NCBI GenBank assembly: GCA_902517815.1
Contig: CABYED010000005.1
Location: forward strand, 1-64,000
Length of the DNA: 64,000 nucleotides
Direction of reading: 5' to 3'
From: an uncultured SAR116 cluster alpha proteobacterium
Lineage (GTDB): Bacteria; Pseudomonadota; Alphaproteobacteria; Puniceispirillales; Marisalimonadaceae
The notes under the pieces were generated by a model, which saw only the letters and a list, made by a program, of their open reading frames with translations, ran no database searches and was not told the origin of the DNA. The translations under genes and the position numbers were made by a program. Below, in pieces: positions 25,508-35,392 of the stretch. Each line of letters starts with the position of its first letter. Positions within the stretch are counted from its first letter, which is position 1.

Positions 25508-26329
25508 TCATTTAACACCATTTAAATCAAATTCATTTTCAAAAAATTTTTTCATGTCATTTTGATACCAATCATCGTAATCCCATGGCTCTGACGAAAT
25601 AAGATTGGCTTTTGGTAAATAGATTTGTACATCCTCAATATTTTTGATCGTATTAATTTTAATAAATTGTCTAAAAAAATTTTCACCTTCAAATCTATCT
25701 AATTTCATTAACTCATTGTATGTTAAATTTTTTGCTATTATTCCCTCAACTATGTCTTTTTTACTGTTAGTATATTTTATCAAAGGATAATGAGTGTCTT
25801 TAACTTTAAATACTTTATATTTTTGTAAAGTAGCAGTATCCATCATATTTTCCTTTATATCTTTGCCAAGGACTGCTGTTCTTACTTCTGATGATCTTAA
25901 TGTGCCATAAAAAAACACTGCATATTGAATATTATATTTTTTAAGTTCATCTTTAATTCTTTTTTCATAAGAAAAACAATTATTATTTTTATTAAATTTC
26001 TTAAAATATTCTTCTGTTTTCCCATCTAATTCATGATTAATGTAATCTGCACAGCTTTTGATATAATTGTTAATTAAAGAAGTAATTTCATGATTGTAAT
26101 TTTTAATATCAAACAAATTTGTAATGGAAATTAAATGCTTTAATTCGTTCATATTAAAATCTCTCAAAACAAAACTTAACTGTAAATATGTATCTTCAAA
26201 CCTATAATCATGTGGGAATTCTTCATTCCATAAATCAGTATCAAGGTTCCAGTTTTGTTTAAGGTTTTTACTTAAAATTTCTAATTTTAATATTTTTACG
26301 TCATCATTTATATTCAGTTGTTCTGCCAT
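25508..26329 (-). CDS. Protein with C-terminal AIG2/gamma-glutamylcyclotransferase-like domain
   Basis: A 273-residue protein. The N-terminal half is charged, helical and not recognised. The C-terminal half starts YAVFFYGTLRSSEVRTAVLG and continues with PLIKYTNSKKDIVEGIIAKNLTYNELMKLDRFEGENFFR, the pattern of AIG2-like cyclotransferase folds (YGTL substrate loop, then L-x-x-L-D-x-x-E-G). Activity is uncertain. It is convergent with the J-domain gene. Confidence 0.65.
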   Translation of the reverse strand: MAEQLNINDDVKILKLEILSKNLKQNWNLDTDLWNEEFPHDYRFEDTYLQLSFVLRDFNMNELKHLISITNLFDIKNYNHEITSLINNYIKSCADYINHELDGKTEEYFKKFNKNNNCFSYEKRIKDELKKYNIQYAVFFYGTLRSSEVRTAVLGKDIKENMMDTATLQKYKVFKVKDTHYPLIKYTNSKKDIVEGIIAKNLTYNELMKLDRFEGENFFRQFIKINTIKNIEDVQIYLPKANLISSEPWDYDDWYQNDMKKFFENEFDLNGVK

Positions 26330-26394
26330 TTTTTTATTATTTTTTTATTGATTATTTATTTATTATAATAATCTTTTTAATAAAATTAAAACTA

Positions 26395-26874
26395 ATGTTG
26401 AAGATAAATATGAAAAATACAAAGAAAGAAATTTTTAAATCATTTGACAAAAATCTAATTTATAAAGAAATGGTAAAAATATTATCCTTGCACGAAATAA
26501 AAATCTATCAAGCCAGAGTTGATAGGACGAATACAAGAATGCAAAGATATTTTAACTCTACACCTTTAAGAAATGTTTTTGCTAGAATTTGTAATTACGC
26601 GTATACCATAAACCAATTCTATACGATTTCATATGTTACCAAAGAGCTTAGAAGTACAAGACAGGCGATTTCCCTAATTGTGGATGAATGTGAAAATGAA
26701 GGATGGTTAAATATTCATAGAAGAGCAAATAAAGTTGAGTTCCAAGCCTCCGAAGAGCTTTATGAATCATGGAGAGATTATGTTTATGCAAGGACTAATA
26801 TAATGACTAGTGATGAACGTAATGATTGGATAAGCATGCTGACTTTATATAAAAACCTAAACGAAAAATATTAA
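26395..26874 (+). CDS. Winged-helix (MarR-like) transcriptional regulator candidate
   Basis: A 159-residue basic protein. The segment FYTISYVTKELRSTRQAISLIVDECENEGWLNIHRRANKVEFQAS reads as a winged helix: a helix-turn-helix followed by a two-strand wing. The rest is helical, as in MarR-like dimers. An alternative start is the ATG at 26410. It lies 85 bases before the dioxygenase and GMC genes on the same strand, so local control of them is plausible but not shown. Confidence 0.5.
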   Translation: MLKINMKNTKKEIFKSFDKNLIYKEMVKILSLHEIKIYQARVDRTNTRMQRYFNSTPLRNVFARICNYAYTINQFYTISYVTKELRSTRQAISLIVDECENEGWLNIHRRANKVEFQASEELYESWRDYVYARTNIMTSDERNDWISMLTLYKNLNEKY

Positions 26875-26959
26875 AATAGTGTAAAGTTACTTTGTATTGA
26901 TCATTTGATTTAGAATTTTAAAATAAAAATATATTTATAAATTTTAGGGAGGTCTAAAA

Positions 26960-27814
26960 GTGATTACATCCAAACTTGGTGATGCTATTGGTTTAGAAAT
27001 TAATGATCTAGATGTTACAAAGATTTCAGATAAAGAAACTATTAATAAAATATCAGATCTCTTATCAGAATTTTCTGTAGTTGTTATTAGAAATCAAAAT
27101 ATCACAGATGATGAGCACATAAAATTTAGTGAAAATTTTGGCACCCTTGAATTGACAAAAGTTGGGACAGATGGATCTGGTTCAAAACTTATTATTCTTC
27201 GTAACTTTGATGAAAATGGAAACATTGTTTCACCCACAGATAGACAAAGATTGAATAATTTAGCTAACCAAGAATGGCATAGTGATAGCTCATTTAAAAA
27301 AATTCCATCTAAAATGTCAATTTTATCAGCTAAAATGATCCCATCACTTGGAGGAAATACAGAGTTTTTGTCAATGAGAGCTAGCTACAATGCTTTACCT
27401 CAGGAATTAAAATTAAAGATTGATGATAAAATTTGTTGGCATGATTATTCTCATGGAAGATCAAAAATTGATCCAAACCTTGTTACTCCTGAAGAAAAAC
27501 AAGCTCTTCCTCCAGTTAAACAAAAATTAGTTTTGAGTGATAATAAGCATGGAAAATCTCTTTATTTAGGTGCGCATTGCAGAAATGTAGATGGGATGTC
27601 AGAAAATGATAGTAATGCTCTCTTAGCTGAAATTAACTCTTACATTGACACAGAAAAATTTATTTATTCTCATGTTTGGGAACCATTTGATTTAATTATG
27701 TGGGATAATAGAGCTGTATTACACAGAGCTACCCCAATAAAAGGCAAAATAGAAAAAAGGTTAATGGTTAGAACAACGGTAGCTGGCCAAACGTCAACAA
27801 CAAATGAATGTTAA
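26960..27814 (+). CDS. TauD/TfdA-type 2-oxoglutarate-dependent dioxygenase
   Basis: A 284-residue Fe(II)/2-oxoglutarate oxygenase. The iron facial triad is H107 and D109 (QEWHSDSSF) with H255 (RAVLHRATP), and R267 or R271 downstream should bind 2-oxoglutarate. GTG at 26960 is the start, behind a strong GGGAGG site. Family members hydroxylate sulfonates, aryloxyalkanoates and other small acids; the substrate is not assigned. It is followed after 10 bases by a GMC oxidoreductase, a likely two-step partner. Confidence 0.88.
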   Translation: MITSKLGDAIGLEINDLDVTKISDKETINKISDLLSEFSVVVIRNQNITDDEHIKFSENFGTLELTKVGTDGSGSKLIILRNFDENGNIVSPTDRQRLNNLANQEWHSDSSFKKIPSKMSILSAKMIPSLGGNTEFLSMRASYNALPQELKLKIDDKICWHDYSHGRSKIDPNLVTPEEKQALPPVKQKLVLSDNKHGKSLYLGAHCRNVDGMSENDSNALLAEINSYIDTEKFIYSHVWEPFDLIMWDNRAVLHRATPIKGKIEKRLMVRTTVAGQTSTTNEC

Positions 27815-27824
27815 ATAAAATATT

Positions 27825-29417
27825 ATGGAAAACTTTGATTATATAGTAGTTGGGGCTGGATCGTCTGGTTCGGTCATAGCTAATAGGTTATCAGAAAATA
27901 ACAAAATAAAAATTTGTGTTATTGAGGCTGGAGGAAGTAATCAGCATCCATATGTGAAGATGCCAGCAGGTTTTATTAAAACAATTAATGATAAAAGGTT
28001 TAATTGGTGTTTTAAAACTGAAGGAAGTGATTATGTAAATAATCGAGAAATATTATTTCCAAGAGGAAAAGGGTATGGAGGCTCAAGCTCCATTAATGGT
28101 CACCTTTATGTTAGAGGCCAACCAGATGACTATAATCAATGGGCACAACTAGGAAATCTGGGCTGGTCTTATGACGATGTTCTTCCATATTTTAAAAAAT
28201 CAGAATACAAAGAAAATGGAGATGAAGCTACTCGTGGAAAACAAGGTCCTCTGTATGTATCTGATATTGTTGAAAAACATCCTCTATGTGAAGAATTTAT
28301 TAGAGGCTCCAGTGAATTAGGTATACAAGTCCAAAACGATTATAATTCAGGTCAACAAGAAGGTATTTTTTACTATCAACGTACCATTAAAAATGGCACT
28401 AGATTTAGTGCTTATGATGCTTTTTTAAAACCAGCTTTAAAAAGAGAAAATGTAAATATTAAAAAGAATACAACAGTTTTAAAAATTATATTTAAAAATA
28501 AAAAAGCAGTTGGCTTATTGTGCAAGAAAAATAATAAAACATTTGAAATTTTTGCAAACAAAGAAATTATTTTGTGTGCTGGCGCAATTGGCACTCCACA
28601 TTTGCTCCAAGTTTCAGGAATAGGAGACGCTAAATATTTAAAATCTATAGGCATTGAACCATTATTTGAAATTAAAAATGTTGGCGAAGGATTGCAGGAT
28701 CATTATGCTGTTAGGGTTGCTAATAGAATAACTGAACCTATTTCATTAAACGAGAAAGCTCGTGGATTCAATCTAGTATTAGAAATAATAAAATGGTTTA
28801 CCTCCAAAAAAGGTTTAATTTCATATAGTCCAGCACATGTTGGAGCATTTTTAAAATCTTCTTCCAAAATAGACTTTCCTGATTTACAATTTGTTTTTAC
28901 TCCAGCCTCTTATACCGAGGGAATGATAGGCAAGCTTCAAAATTTTCCTGGAATGACATGTGGCGTGTGGCAATCAAGACCTCAAAGTAGAGGCTATGTA
29001 AGAGCCTCAACAAATGAGATAACAGACCCACCAATAATTCAGCCAAATTATTTGAAAGAAAAAATAGATCAAGACACTTTAGTTGAAGGTGTAAAAATTT
29101 GTAGGTCACTTTTAAGAACCTCTGAAATGAAAACAATTTCTGTTTGTGAAACACTTCCTGGAGACAATATAAAATCTGACGAAGAAATTCTTAATTTTAT
29201 TAGGAATAATGGTGCAACTGTATATCATGCAATAGGTAGTTGTAGAATGGGTGTTGATAATAAAGCAGTTGTTTCCCCATCTCTTAAAATTAATGGTTTA
29301 AGCAACATTAGAATTGCAGATGCTTCAATAATGCCAACAATGCCATCAGGAAACACAAATGCTGCAACGTTGATGATAGCAGAAAAAGCATCAGATTTAA
29401 TTAAACAAGATTTCTAA
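27825..29417 (+). CDS. GMC-family flavin oxidoreductase (choline dehydrogenase-like)
   Basis: A 530-residue FAD enzyme. It has the N-terminal dinucleotide fold VVGAGSSGSVIANRLSE, the GMC signature around FPRGKGYGGSSSINGHLYVRG and the catalytic histidine in VYHAIGSCRMG, ending in IMPTMPSGNTNAATLMIAEKA. It oxidises an alcohol to an aldehyde. Whether it acts on choline or another alcohol is open, since no betaine genes are adjacent. It is co-directional with and close to the dioxygenase gene. Confidence 0.9.
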   Translation: MENFDYIVVGAGSSGSVIANRLSENNKIKICVIEAGGSNQHPYVKMPAGFIKTINDKRFNWCFKTEGSDYVNNREILFPRGKGYGGSSSINGHLYVRGQPDDYNQWAQLGNLGWSYDDVLPYFKKSEYKENGDEATRGKQGPLYVSDIVEKHPLCEEFIRGSSELGIQVQNDYNSGQQEGIFYYQRTIKNGTRFSAYDAFLKPALKRENVNIKKNTTVLKIIFKNKKAVGLLCKKNNKTFEIFANKEIILCAGAIGTPHLLQVSGIGDAKYLKSIGIEPLFEIKNVGEGLQDHYAVRVANRITEPISLNEKARGFNLVLEIIKWFTSKKGLISYSPAHVGAFLKSSSKIDFPDLQFVFTPASYTEGMIGKLQNFPGMTCGVWQSRPQSRGYVRASTNEITDPPIIQPNYLKEKIDQDTLVEGVKICRSLLRTSEMKTISVCETLPGDNIKSDEEILNFIRNNGATVYHAIGSCRMGVDNKAVVSPSLKINGLSNIRIADASIMPTMPSGNTNAATLMIAEKASDLIKQDF

Positions 29418-29420
29418 GTA

Positions 29421-30110
29421 TTAATTATTTTTTAAGTGCAAAGAGATTGCTCTCATTTCTTTGTCAATTATATCTAATTCTTCAAGACTTTCTAAAGTAT
29501 ATTCAAAGTACTCTTTACAAGTTCCTAAAAATCCATTTGCTTTAGAAATCATACTAGCCTTCATTGAGGTGTCTTTTTCATTAAAATAATTTTTATGTTT
29601 TTTATCTACTGTGAAAGCTAATGAAGAAACTATTTGATCGTTATCTAACTTTGTTTTTAGTAATTTAGGTTTGTAAGCACCTGTTACCATTTCTCTTTTA
29701 AATAATATATCTATGTTTTTAATAGCATCATTTCTATTGAGTTTATATGCGGATCCTCTGCAAGATCCCCCTCTATCAAGCCCAAGCATTAGACCAGGAT
29801 ATTTAAACGATCCCCTGCCTAAATGAGTTTTCATGCAGAAACTTCTATGAAAACCATAGATTTTGGCCAAATGTTGAGTTTCATAATTTATTGTAGGGTT
29901 CCACAAAAGGGAACCATAACCAAAAATATAAATATCTTCTCCAATACCGACATCGGGTATTATTTTTCTTCTTTCCTCTATTAATTCTTTTTTGGTAAGA
30001 ACTTTGTCACTTCCGCTTATGCTCTTAATTTTCTCACCTAACCGACCGTCATTAATATTTTTCTTTGTAAGCTTTACTAATCCTTGATTTATTTTTTTTG
30101 AAGTAGGCAT
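29421..30110 (-). CDS. ChaC-like gamma-glutamylcyclotransferase
   Basis: A 229-residue protein of the ChaC family: IYIFGYGSLLWNPTINYET carries the YGSL loop, followed by FHRSFCMKTHLGRGS, LMLGLDRGGSCRGSAYKL and REMVTGAYKPKLL. ChaC enzymes cleave glutathione to 5-oxoproline and Cys-Gly. It follows the mechanosensitive channel gene, sharing one base (TAATG), so the two are co-transcribed. It converges with the GMC gene with three bases between. Confidence 0.88.
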   Translation of the reverse strand: MPTSKKINQGLVKLTKKNINDGRLGEKIKSISGSDKVLTKKELIEERRKIIPDVGIGEDIYIFGYGSLLWNPTINYETQHLAKIYGFHRSFCMKTHLGRGSFKYPGLMLGLDRGGSCRGSAYKLNRNDAIKNIDILFKREMVTGAYKPKLLKTKLDNDQIVSSLAFTVDKKHKNYFNEKDTSMKASMISKANGFLGTCKEYFEYTLESLEELDIIDKEMRAISLHLKNN

Positions 30111-30952
30111 TACACTAAATTTTTTGAGTTAATTACCCTATGTGGGTATGGTATTTCTATACCGGCTTCGTCTAATGCTGGTTTTAGTTTGCGCATTAAA
30201 TCTGTATAAAGAGCATACCAATCTTTTGTATGCGAATATAATCTTAATCTCACAACAATAGAGCTATCGTCGTATTTCATAACTAAAAATTGCGGCTCTT
30301 TAGGTTTATTTAATACCCTTTCATCTTCTGCTAATTTTAATAAAGTCTTGGACGCTATATCTAGATCTGTGTCATAATGTATTCCAATATCAACATCTAT
30401 TCTTCTAGTTTCATAGTGTGAATGATTAGTTATTGTACTATTCCAAATGCTTGAATTAGGTATCGAAACATAAACATTATCAAATGTATCAATTATTGTA
30501 GTAAAAAGACCAACCTCTTTTATTGTCCCAGAAACATCACCTGTTTCTACCCAATCGCCTGTGTTAAAAGGCCTTAATAATAATAACATTACTCCTGCAG
30601 CTACATTTGATAACGTTCCTTGAAGTGCCAACCCAATTGCTAAACCTGCAGCACCTAAGACAGCAATAATTGAAGTTGTTTGAACACCGAATTGTCCCAA
30701 AACAGCTATAATTGTAATAATAATTATTCCATATCTAATTATATTGCCAATTATTGGAACTATAAGGGGATCGATTTTTTTAATACGACTTAAATTTTTT
30801 CGTGCAATTTTACTTAATTTGCCAGCAAAATAGAAACCAATTATAAGTATAAATGTAGCGCCTAAGACTTGGCCAGCGTAAGAAACAAAAATTTGTATCG
30901 AGCTATTTATAAGGTTCGAAATAATTTCAAAATTTATGTTCATTTTGTCCAT
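30110..30952 (-). CDS. mscS: Small-conductance mechanosensitive channel (MscS family)
   Basis: A 280-residue membrane protein with three predicted membrane helices. The pore helix is rich in Gly/Ala (VLGAAGLAIGLALQGTLSNVAAG) and is followed by LLLLRPFNTGDWVETG, the MscS beta domain. The C-terminal part is the cytoplasmic vestibule. It would release solutes on osmotic downshock. It is the first gene of a two-gene unit with chaC. Confidence 0.92.
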   Translation of the reverse strand: MDKMNINFEIISNLINSSIQIFVSYAGQVLGATFILIIGFYFAGKLSKIARKNLSRIKKIDPLIVPIIGNIIRYGIIIITIIAVLGQFGVQTTSIIAVLGAAGLAIGLALQGTLSNVAAGVMLLLLRPFNTGDWVETGDVSGTIKEVGLFTTIIDTFDNVYVSIPNSSIWNSTITNHSHYETRRIDVDIGIHYDTDLDIASKTLLKLAEDERVLNKPKEPQFLVMKYDDSSIVVRLRLYSHTKDWYALYTDLMRKLKPALDEAGIEIPYPHRVINSKNLV

Positions 30953-31108
30953 TTAAAATTGACCCTTATTAAATTTACTTAAAGTTATGTGCTCGTTTAA
31001 TACTAATTGATGTAATAAAATTTTGTATAACAAAAATAATTACAAAGAGTATGAAATTGTTTATATATCAGCTTGAGTTTAAAAACTTAATATGGTTATA
31101 ACATTTCT

Positions 31109-32089
31109 ATGAAGATTATTAAATGGAAAATTGGTGATACCCCACCTTCTATTGAAGGGCAATTAGCTGTTGCTATTGGAAATTTTGATGGTATTCATAA
31201 AGGACATGTTAAACTTTTAAATGAATGTAAATTGCAAGCAAAAGAAAGCAACCTGGCTTTTGGTGTTGTAACATTTGATCCCCATCCAAGAGATTTTTTT
31301 AATCCTAAAAATCCTTCCTTTAAGTTATTAGATCATGAAGAAAAAGAAAGGTTATTAAATAAGCTTGGTGTTGAATTTCTAATAATCATTGAATTTAATG
31401 AACAGTTGAAAAACTGTAATGCTGAGCAATTTTTATCAGAAATTCTAAAACAGAATCTCAATATTGTAAAAATGTTTGCAGGTTCAAATTTTAAATTTGG
31501 GAAAAATAGAGAAGGAAGTATCGAAAACACAAGGAGCTTTGCTAACACATTAGAATTACAACTTATTTCGATAGGTTTAAAACAATTCTCTTCTTTAACT
31601 GAAAAAGATTATGAAGTGATCAGTTCCCAAAAAATACGAAAATTGATTCAGAATGGACAATTAAAACTAGCTAATGATTTGCTTGGTAGAAATTGGTGTA
31701 TAACTGGCAATGTAGAAAAAGGAAAACAGCAGGGAAGAGAGATTGGTTTTCCAACTGCAAATCTAAGTTTGAAGAACTTTTTAAAACCGCCATTAGGAGT
31801 TTATATTTCCAGGTTAAAAATAATTAGCTGTCAAAACATTGAAATATCAAATGTTTGGTTGCCATCTATATCAAATATAGGTACAAGACCTACTGTCTCT
31901 GGAGATTCTATAAATTTAGAAACTCATATAATTGATTTTAAAAACAACGCTGAGACAAATTTGTATGGAAAAAGAATAAATGTGGAACTTATTGAATTTT
32001 TACGACCTGAAAAAAAATTTAATTCTTTATTAGAACTGCAAAAACAAATCAAGGTCGATACTAAAAAAGCATTTGAATTTCATAAATAA
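31109..32089 (+). CDS. ribF: Bifunctional riboflavin kinase / FAD synthetase
   Basis: A 326-residue enzyme that makes FMN from riboflavin and then FAD. The N-terminal adenylyltransferase has GNFDGIHKGHVKLL and TFDPHPRDFF; the C-terminal kinase has QQGREIGFPTANLSL and the late PLGVYIS, PTV and ETHIIDF-type strand. Length fits the family. It begins the conserved run ribF-ileS-lspA. No riboswitch-like fold is evident in the 156 bases upstream. Confidence 0.95.
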   Translation: MKIIKWKIGDTPPSIEGQLAVAIGNFDGIHKGHVKLLNECKLQAKESNLAFGVVTFDPHPRDFFNPKNPSFKLLDHEEKERLLNKLGVEFLIIIEFNEQLKNCNAEQFLSEILKQNLNIVKMFAGSNFKFGKNREGSIENTRSFANTLELQLISIGLKQFSSLTEKDYEVISSQKIRKLIQNGQLKLANDLLGRNWCITGNVEKGKQQGREIGFPTANLSLKNFLKPPLGVYISRLKIISCQNIEISNVWLPSISNIGTRPTVSGDSINLETHIIDFKNNAETNLYGKRINVELIEFLRPEKKFNSLLELQKQIKVDTKKAFEFHK

Positions 32090-32132
32090 CAAAATAAGAC
32101 ATCAATAATTTGATTTATATAGAGACAATTTA

Positions 32133-34907
32133 ATGACTGATTACAAAGATACCGTTTATTTACCCAAAACTGATTTTTCAATGAGAGCTGGTCTTCCAAA
32201 TAAAGAACCACAAATATTAAAATTATGGGAAAAAATTAACCTTTTTAAAAAATTAAGGGAGCAAAGAAAAAATTCTGAGCCTTTTATACTTCATGATGGA
32301 CCTCCATATGCAAATGGAAATTTGCACATAGGCCACGCTTTAAACAAAATAATTAAAGATGTAATAAATAGGTCTCAATCCATGCTTGGTAAGAATGCAA
32401 ACTTTGTTCCTGGATGGGATTGTCATGGATTACCGATTGAATGGAAAATAGAAGAAAATTATAGAAAAAAGAAAAAAAATAAAGATGACGTACCAATTGT
32501 AGAATTTAGAAAAGAATGTAGGGATTTTGCTGCAAAATGGATGGATGTTCAATCTGAAGAATTTCAAAGATTAGGTGTGTATGGTAACTGGGAAGATCCT
32601 TATTCGACTATGAAGTTTGAATCTGAGGCAATCATAATGTCTGAAATAGGGAAATTCCTTATGAATGGTAGCCTGTATAGAGGAATTAAACCAGTTATGT
32701 GGTCTCCTGTTGAAAAAACTGCTTTAGCAGAAGCTGAGATTGAATATCATGATCATATAAGCACTACTATTTTTGCAAGATTTCCAGTTGTCAAAACATC
32801 ATTAGATATAATGAGCGATTTTGAAATTATAATTTGGACAACAACACCATGGACAATGCCAGGTAATAGAGCGGTAGCATATGGTAAAGATATTGATTAT
32901 TCACTTTTAGAAATTACTAGTGTAGGTGATAATTCTTTAGCAAAAATAGGTGATAAAATTATTATAGCTAAAGAATTAGTGGAAGATGTAATGAAAGAAA
33001 TTTCTGTCTTAAGTTTTAATTCTACTAAAACTCTTAAGGGTAAAGATTTTAAAGGAACAGTTTTAGCACATCCGCTAAATAACAACGGTTATAAACATGA
33101 GGTTTTACTTTTAGAAGCTGACTTTGTGACAATTGATCAAGGTACTGGCTTTGTTCATATTGCTCCGGGTCATGGCGCAGACGATTTTGAACTTGGAAGA
33201 AAAAATAATTTGCAAATACCAGAAACTGTTTCAGATAATGGGATATTAAATAATGATTTACCTTTATTAGGAGGACTTCGTGTTTTAAAGGATAATGAGA
33301 TAATTGCTGATATTATGTCTGAACATAATGCCTTAATTGGAAGAGGAAAATTAAATCACTCGTATCCACACAGTTGGAGATCAAAAGCCCCACTCGTTTT
33401 TAGAACAACACCTCAATGGTTTATTTCAATGACATCTAATAATTTAAGGGATACTTCTCTTAAAGCTTTGTCACAAACTGCTTTTTACCCGCCTCAGGGT
33501 CAAAATCGTCTTACAAAAATGATTGAAGATAGACCTGATTGGTGTATATCTAGGCAAAGAGCATGGGGAGTTCCTCTTGCAATATTTGTTAATAAAAAAA
33601 CTCAAGATCCGCTTCGTGATCAAGAAGTAATAGACAGAATTGTAAACGCCTTCAAGACAGATGGAGCAGATGCTTGGTTTCAAAAACCTTCTTCTTACTT
33701 TCTTGGATCAAAATATAATTCAGAAGATTATGAGGCAGTAACTGATATAGCAGATGTTTGGTTTGATTCTGGTTCTACCCATTCATTTGTTTTAGAGGAG
33801 AGGAATGATTTATTTTGGCCAGCTTCATTATATCTTGAAGGAACAGATCAACATAGAGGTTGGTTTCACTCTTCTTTACTAGAAAGTTGTGGGACAAGAG
33901 GCCGTGCTCCATATGATGCAGTTTTAACTCATGGTTTTGTTTTAGACCAACAGGGGAGGAAGATGTCAAAATCTCTTGGTAATATTACTGCACCACAAAA
34001 AGTAATTAATGAGTTTGGTGCAGATATTCTTCGTTTATGGGTGGTTGGCTCAGATTACTATGATGACCTTAGAATTGGAAAAGAAATTTTAATAAGACAC
34101 TCTGATCATTATAGAAGACTTAGAAATACTCTGAGATATCTACTGGGTGCATTAAACGAATTTGTTGAAGGAGAAAAAGTAAATTTTACTGAAATGCCCG
34201 AATTAGAAAAATGGGTTCTTCACAAAGTTTCTGAATTAAGTGAAAAAATACACTATAACACAGAAAAGTTTAACCTTCATGATATTTACCTAGATATTCA
34301 CAACTTTTGTACCATTGATTTGTCAGCTTTCTACTTTGATATCAGGAAAGATACCTTGTACTGTGAAGATCCAAGCAGTATTGAGAGAAAATCATGTAGA
34401 ACTGTAATGGATATTTTATTTCAATCTTTAACTACATGGTTAGCACCAATTATTTGCTTTACCGCTGAGGAAGCGTGGCAGAGTAGATATCAAGATAGCG
34501 AAAATTCTGTTCATTTACAAACTTACTTCAAAGGTGACAAAAATTGGGAAAATGATAAACTTGGTAAGAAGTGGTCTGATATAAGAGAGTTAAGATCGAT
34601 TGTTACAACATCTATAGAAGAGAAAAGAAAAGAAGGAATTTTAGGCTCTAGCCTACAAGCTAAAGTTTTAATAGAGGCAAATGAAGAATCTTTTAAAGTG
34701 TTAAAAGATGTAAACCTTACAGAAATTTTTATTTGTTCTGATGTAAAAATGGATTTAAACCAAAATTTATCGGAAGAAAAAATTAAGGTAAAAGTAGATT
34801 TGGCTTCAGGAGGAAAATGTATGAGATGTTGGAAAATAGTTCCAGAAGTAAAAGATAACATTGAAATTTGCAATAGATGTAAAAGCGTGCTTGAATTAAT
34901 TAAATGA
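32133..34907 (+). CDS. ileS: Isoleucyl-tRNA synthetase
   Basis: A 924-residue class I synthetase. HIGH is at 65-68, KMSKS around 610 (GRKMSKSLGN), and the editing domain contains TTPWTMPGNRA. The C-terminal zinc-binding pairs CMRCW and CNRCKS are present. It is cytoplasmic and charges tRNA-Ile. The last codon overlaps the lspA start (ATGA), so the two are translationally coupled. Confidence 0.97.
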   Translation: MTDYKDTVYLPKTDFSMRAGLPNKEPQILKLWEKINLFKKLREQRKNSEPFILHDGPPYANGNLHIGHALNKIIKDVINRSQSMLGKNANFVPGWDCHGLPIEWKIEENYRKKKKNKDDVPIVEFRKECRDFAAKWMDVQSEEFQRLGVYGNWEDPYSTMKFESEAIIMSEIGKFLMNGSLYRGIKPVMWSPVEKTALAEAEIEYHDHISTTIFARFPVVKTSLDIMSDFEIIIWTTTPWTMPGNRAVAYGKDIDYSLLEITSVGDNSLAKIGDKIIIAKELVEDVMKEISVLSFNSTKTLKGKDFKGTVLAHPLNNNGYKHEVLLLEADFVTIDQGTGFVHIAPGHGADDFELGRKNNLQIPETVSDNGILNNDLPLLGGLRVLKDNEIIADIMSEHNALIGRGKLNHSYPHSWRSKAPLVFRTTPQWFISMTSNNLRDTSLKALSQTAFYPPQGQNRLTKMIEDRPDWCISRQRAWGVPLAIFVNKKTQDPLRDQEVIDRIVNAFKTDGADAWFQKPSSYFLGSKYNSEDYEAVTDIADVWFDSGSTHSFVLEERNDLFWPASLYLEGTDQHRGWFHSSLLESCGTRGRAPYDAVLTHGFVLDQQGRKMSKSLGNITAPQKVINEFGADILRLWVVGSDYYDDLRIGKEILIRHSDHYRRLRNTLRYLLGALNEFVEGEKVNFTEMPELEKWVLHKVSELSEKIHYNTEKFNLHDIYLDIHNFCTIDLSAFYFDIRKDTLYCEDPSSIERKSCRTVMDILFQSLTTWLAPIICFTAEEAWQSRYQDSENSVHLQTYFKGDKNWENDKLGKKWSDIRELRSIVTTSIEEKRKEGILGSSLQAKVLIEANEESFKVLKDVNLTEIFICSDVKMDLNQNLSEEKIKVKVDLASGGKCMRCWKIVPEVKDNIEICNRCKSVLELIK

Positions 34908-35392
34908 AAAAAAATTATGGTATTTTTAATCTTCTTTTGATTTTTTTGGTTTTTATATATTTTGATTATGTTTCAAAATTATGGGCCATTGAAAATCTGT
35001 TTATTAAATATCAGTCTATTGAATTGACATCTTTTTTATCAATGACACCAGTATGGAATAGTGGAATTTCTTTTGGTTTTTTTCAAGATTCAGGTAAAAT
35101 AGGACGTTACGGTTTCACTATTTTTGCTTTTCTAGTGAGTATTTGGTTAATTTATTCTTCATTTAAACTACCTCGATATTCATCCCTCGGATTTATTCTT
35201 ATTGCTAGTGGGGCTATTGGTAACGCAATTGATCGAATTATTTATGGAAAGGTAGTAGATTTCATAGATTTTCATATTGAAGATTTACACTGGCCAGCAT
35301 TTAATCTTGCTGATACAATAATATTTGTTGGTGCAACTTTGTTTATTTATAATCAATTTTTTACTATTGAGAGAACTTTTTATGAAAATTAA
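34904..35392 (+). CDS. lspA: Prolipoprotein signal peptidase II
   Basis: A 162-residue inner-membrane aspartyl protease with four hydrophobic segments. The catalytic aspartates are D110 (GNAIDRIIYG) and D137 (FNLADT), spaced 27 residues apart as in E. coli. It removes signal peptides of lipoproteins. The following gene, overlapping by 11 bases, encodes a lipoprotein that would be one of its substrates. Confidence 0.95.
   Translation: MKKNYGIFNLLLIFLVFIYFDYVSKLWAIENLFIKYQSIELTSFLSMTPVWNSGISFGFFQDSGKIGRYGFTIFAFLVSIWLIYSSFKLPRYSSLGFILIASGAIGNAIDRIIYGKVVDFIDFHIEDLHWPAFNLADTIIFVGATLFIYNQFFTIERTFYEN

Noticed and set aside
35325-35381. N-terminal extension of the DUF3035 lipoprotein
   Set aside because: The extension lies inside lspA and would bury the lipoprotein signal; ATG 35382 gives a clean lipobox.
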